Positions 63,533 to 64,000 of a DNA stretch of 64,000 nt are shown piece after piece (the first letter of the stretch is position 1; each line of letters opens with the position of its first letter). The position numbers and the translations under genes are program-made. A model generated the notes under the pieces. It was not told where the DNA came from. It was given only the letters and a program-made list of their open reading frames with translations, and did no database searches. This stretch comes from Paenibacillus caseinilyticus (GTDB lineage Bacteria; Bacillota; Bacilli; Paenibacillales; NBRC-103111): positions 1 to 64,000 of the forward strand of contig NZ_JAQAGY010000021.1 of the NCBI RefSeq assembly GCF_027533645.1, in the 5' to 3' direction.

Positions 63533-63572
63533 ATGTGAACCCTTATCCAAATTTTTATAGAATTGAGGAATG

Positions 63573-64000
63573 ATGTTAGTGCATTGGTACGCGTTATTTG
63601 TAGAATCGGGACAGGAAGATACCGTCCAGCATTGCTTGAGAAAGGAGTTCGCGGAATCTGTTCTAACATCCTTGGTTCCCAAACGCAGAGTTCCTGAAAG
63701 AAAGCTGGGACTAATCCGGCATACCGTACGCAACATGTTTCCCGGATACGTGCTGATCAGAACAAGCTTACATCCAGAGCTGTATTACACACTGCGCAGA
63801 ATTCCCCATGTGCTGCAGTTGTTAACGCACAAAAAAAACAGCAGTAATGAACCACTGGAATATTTCACGCTCTCCTCCATACCGGAGTGGGAAATCGCCC
63901 CTCTGCTAGAGCTCCTCGACGAAGCAGATGTCATGGATTACTCCACCATCCGACTGCACGTTCATTCACAAATTCAGGTTGTCTCCGGCCCTCTTCGCGG
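63573..64000 (+). CDS. loaP: LoaP-type NusG paralogue, 3' end beyond window
   Basis: The frame is open to the window edge, with about 142 residues visible. The NusG N-terminal domain is clear: VHWYALFVESGQEDTV at the start, MFPGYVLIRT (about 60), then a linker and the beginning of a KOW motif (IQVVSGPLRG). NusG paralogues of the LoaP group occur beside large PKS operons in Bacillus and Paenibacillus and let RNA polymerase read through terminators in them. The gene is divergent from the cluster, 270 bp from the transferase. The start is ATG 63573 or GTG 63579 (GAGG 4 or 10 bases upstream); the latter gives the usual short N-terminus before WYALFV. Confidence 0.88.
   Translation, partial: MLVHWYALFVESGQEDTVQHCLRKEFAESVLTSLVPKRRVPERKLGLIRHTVRNMFPGYVLIRTSLHPELYYTLRRIPHVLQLLTHKKNSSNEPLEYFTLSSIPEWEIAPLLELLDEADVMDYSTIRLHVHSQIQVVSGPLR

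Noticed and set aside
1..64000. CRISPR arrays, tRNA, rRNA, known riboswitches
   Set aside because: No regularly spaced repeats, cloverleaf or recognisable riboswitch core was seen on either strand by eye; short or divergent RNAs could be missed.

Overview
The window looks like a chromosomal segment from a GC-rich Paenibacillus-type Firmicute. The support is strong AGGAGG ribosome-binding sites, sigma-A promoters, a B. subtilis-style puc operon with pucR, an RsbQ homologue, cohesin/dockerin and GH20/GH4 carbohydrate genes, and a Bacillus/Paenibacillus-style trans-AT polyketide system with LoaP. Species cannot be fixed from the sequence alone.

Left half (1-26.6 kb, mostly ordinary genome). At 0.3-7.9 kb, on the minus strand, lies a purine-catabolism locus in the order pucR-pucA-pucB-(460 bp gap)-pucC-pucD-pucE. 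pucD, the molybdopterin subunit, carries a frameshift that cuts off its catalytic-glutamate end. Next come a DEAD-box RNA helicase, a small GIY-YIG protein, a GH20 hexosaminidase-like enzyme, a secreted protein carrying FN3, cohesin and dockerin modules, and a TPR-tailed methyltransferase. Then follow an rsbQ gene overlapping a PAS/coiled-coil gene that lacks the usual phosphatase domain, an SH3-like secreted protein, an AraC regulator with a GH4 glycosidase, a small membrane protein, an SstT-type transporter, a polysaccharide deacetylase, and a DoxX-family protein behind a promoter with a Fur-box-like site. Strong intrinsic terminators separate most units.

Right half (26.7-63.4 kb, minus strand): a large hybrid trans-AT PKS/NRPS cluster, apparently one operon transcribed from a promoter near 63.45 kb to a terminator near 26.63 kb. 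In transcription order it encodes: a phosphopantetheinyl transferase; an AT-AT-ER protein that serves in trans; a HisC-like aminotransferase; PKS-1 (KS-DH(inactive)-KR-ACP-KS); PKS-2 (DH-ACP-KR-KS-[ACP-like]-DH-KR-ACP-KS-ACP-ACP); a complete beta-branching cassette (donor ACP, decarboxylating KS with active-site Ser, HMG-CoA-synthase homologue, ECH1, ECH2); PKS-3 (KS-ACP); a hybrid NRPS-PKS (TubC-type docking-C-A-PCP-divergent KS); and SbnA/SbnB homologues expected to make L-2,3-diaminopropionate. Divergently, the window ends inside loaP, a NusG paralogue known to antiterminate long PKS operons.

Read colinearly, the line builds a short polyketide: one hydroxyl-stage module, two dehydrating modules, a beta-branched module on a Trp-marked tandem ACP, and an unreduced beta-keto module. 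It then adds an amino acid, plausibly diaminopropionate, and ends on an atypical KS with no thioesterase in view. I do not recognise the product. The starter unit, release step, role of the aminotransferase, and self-resistance/export (none seen in the window) are the open questions.
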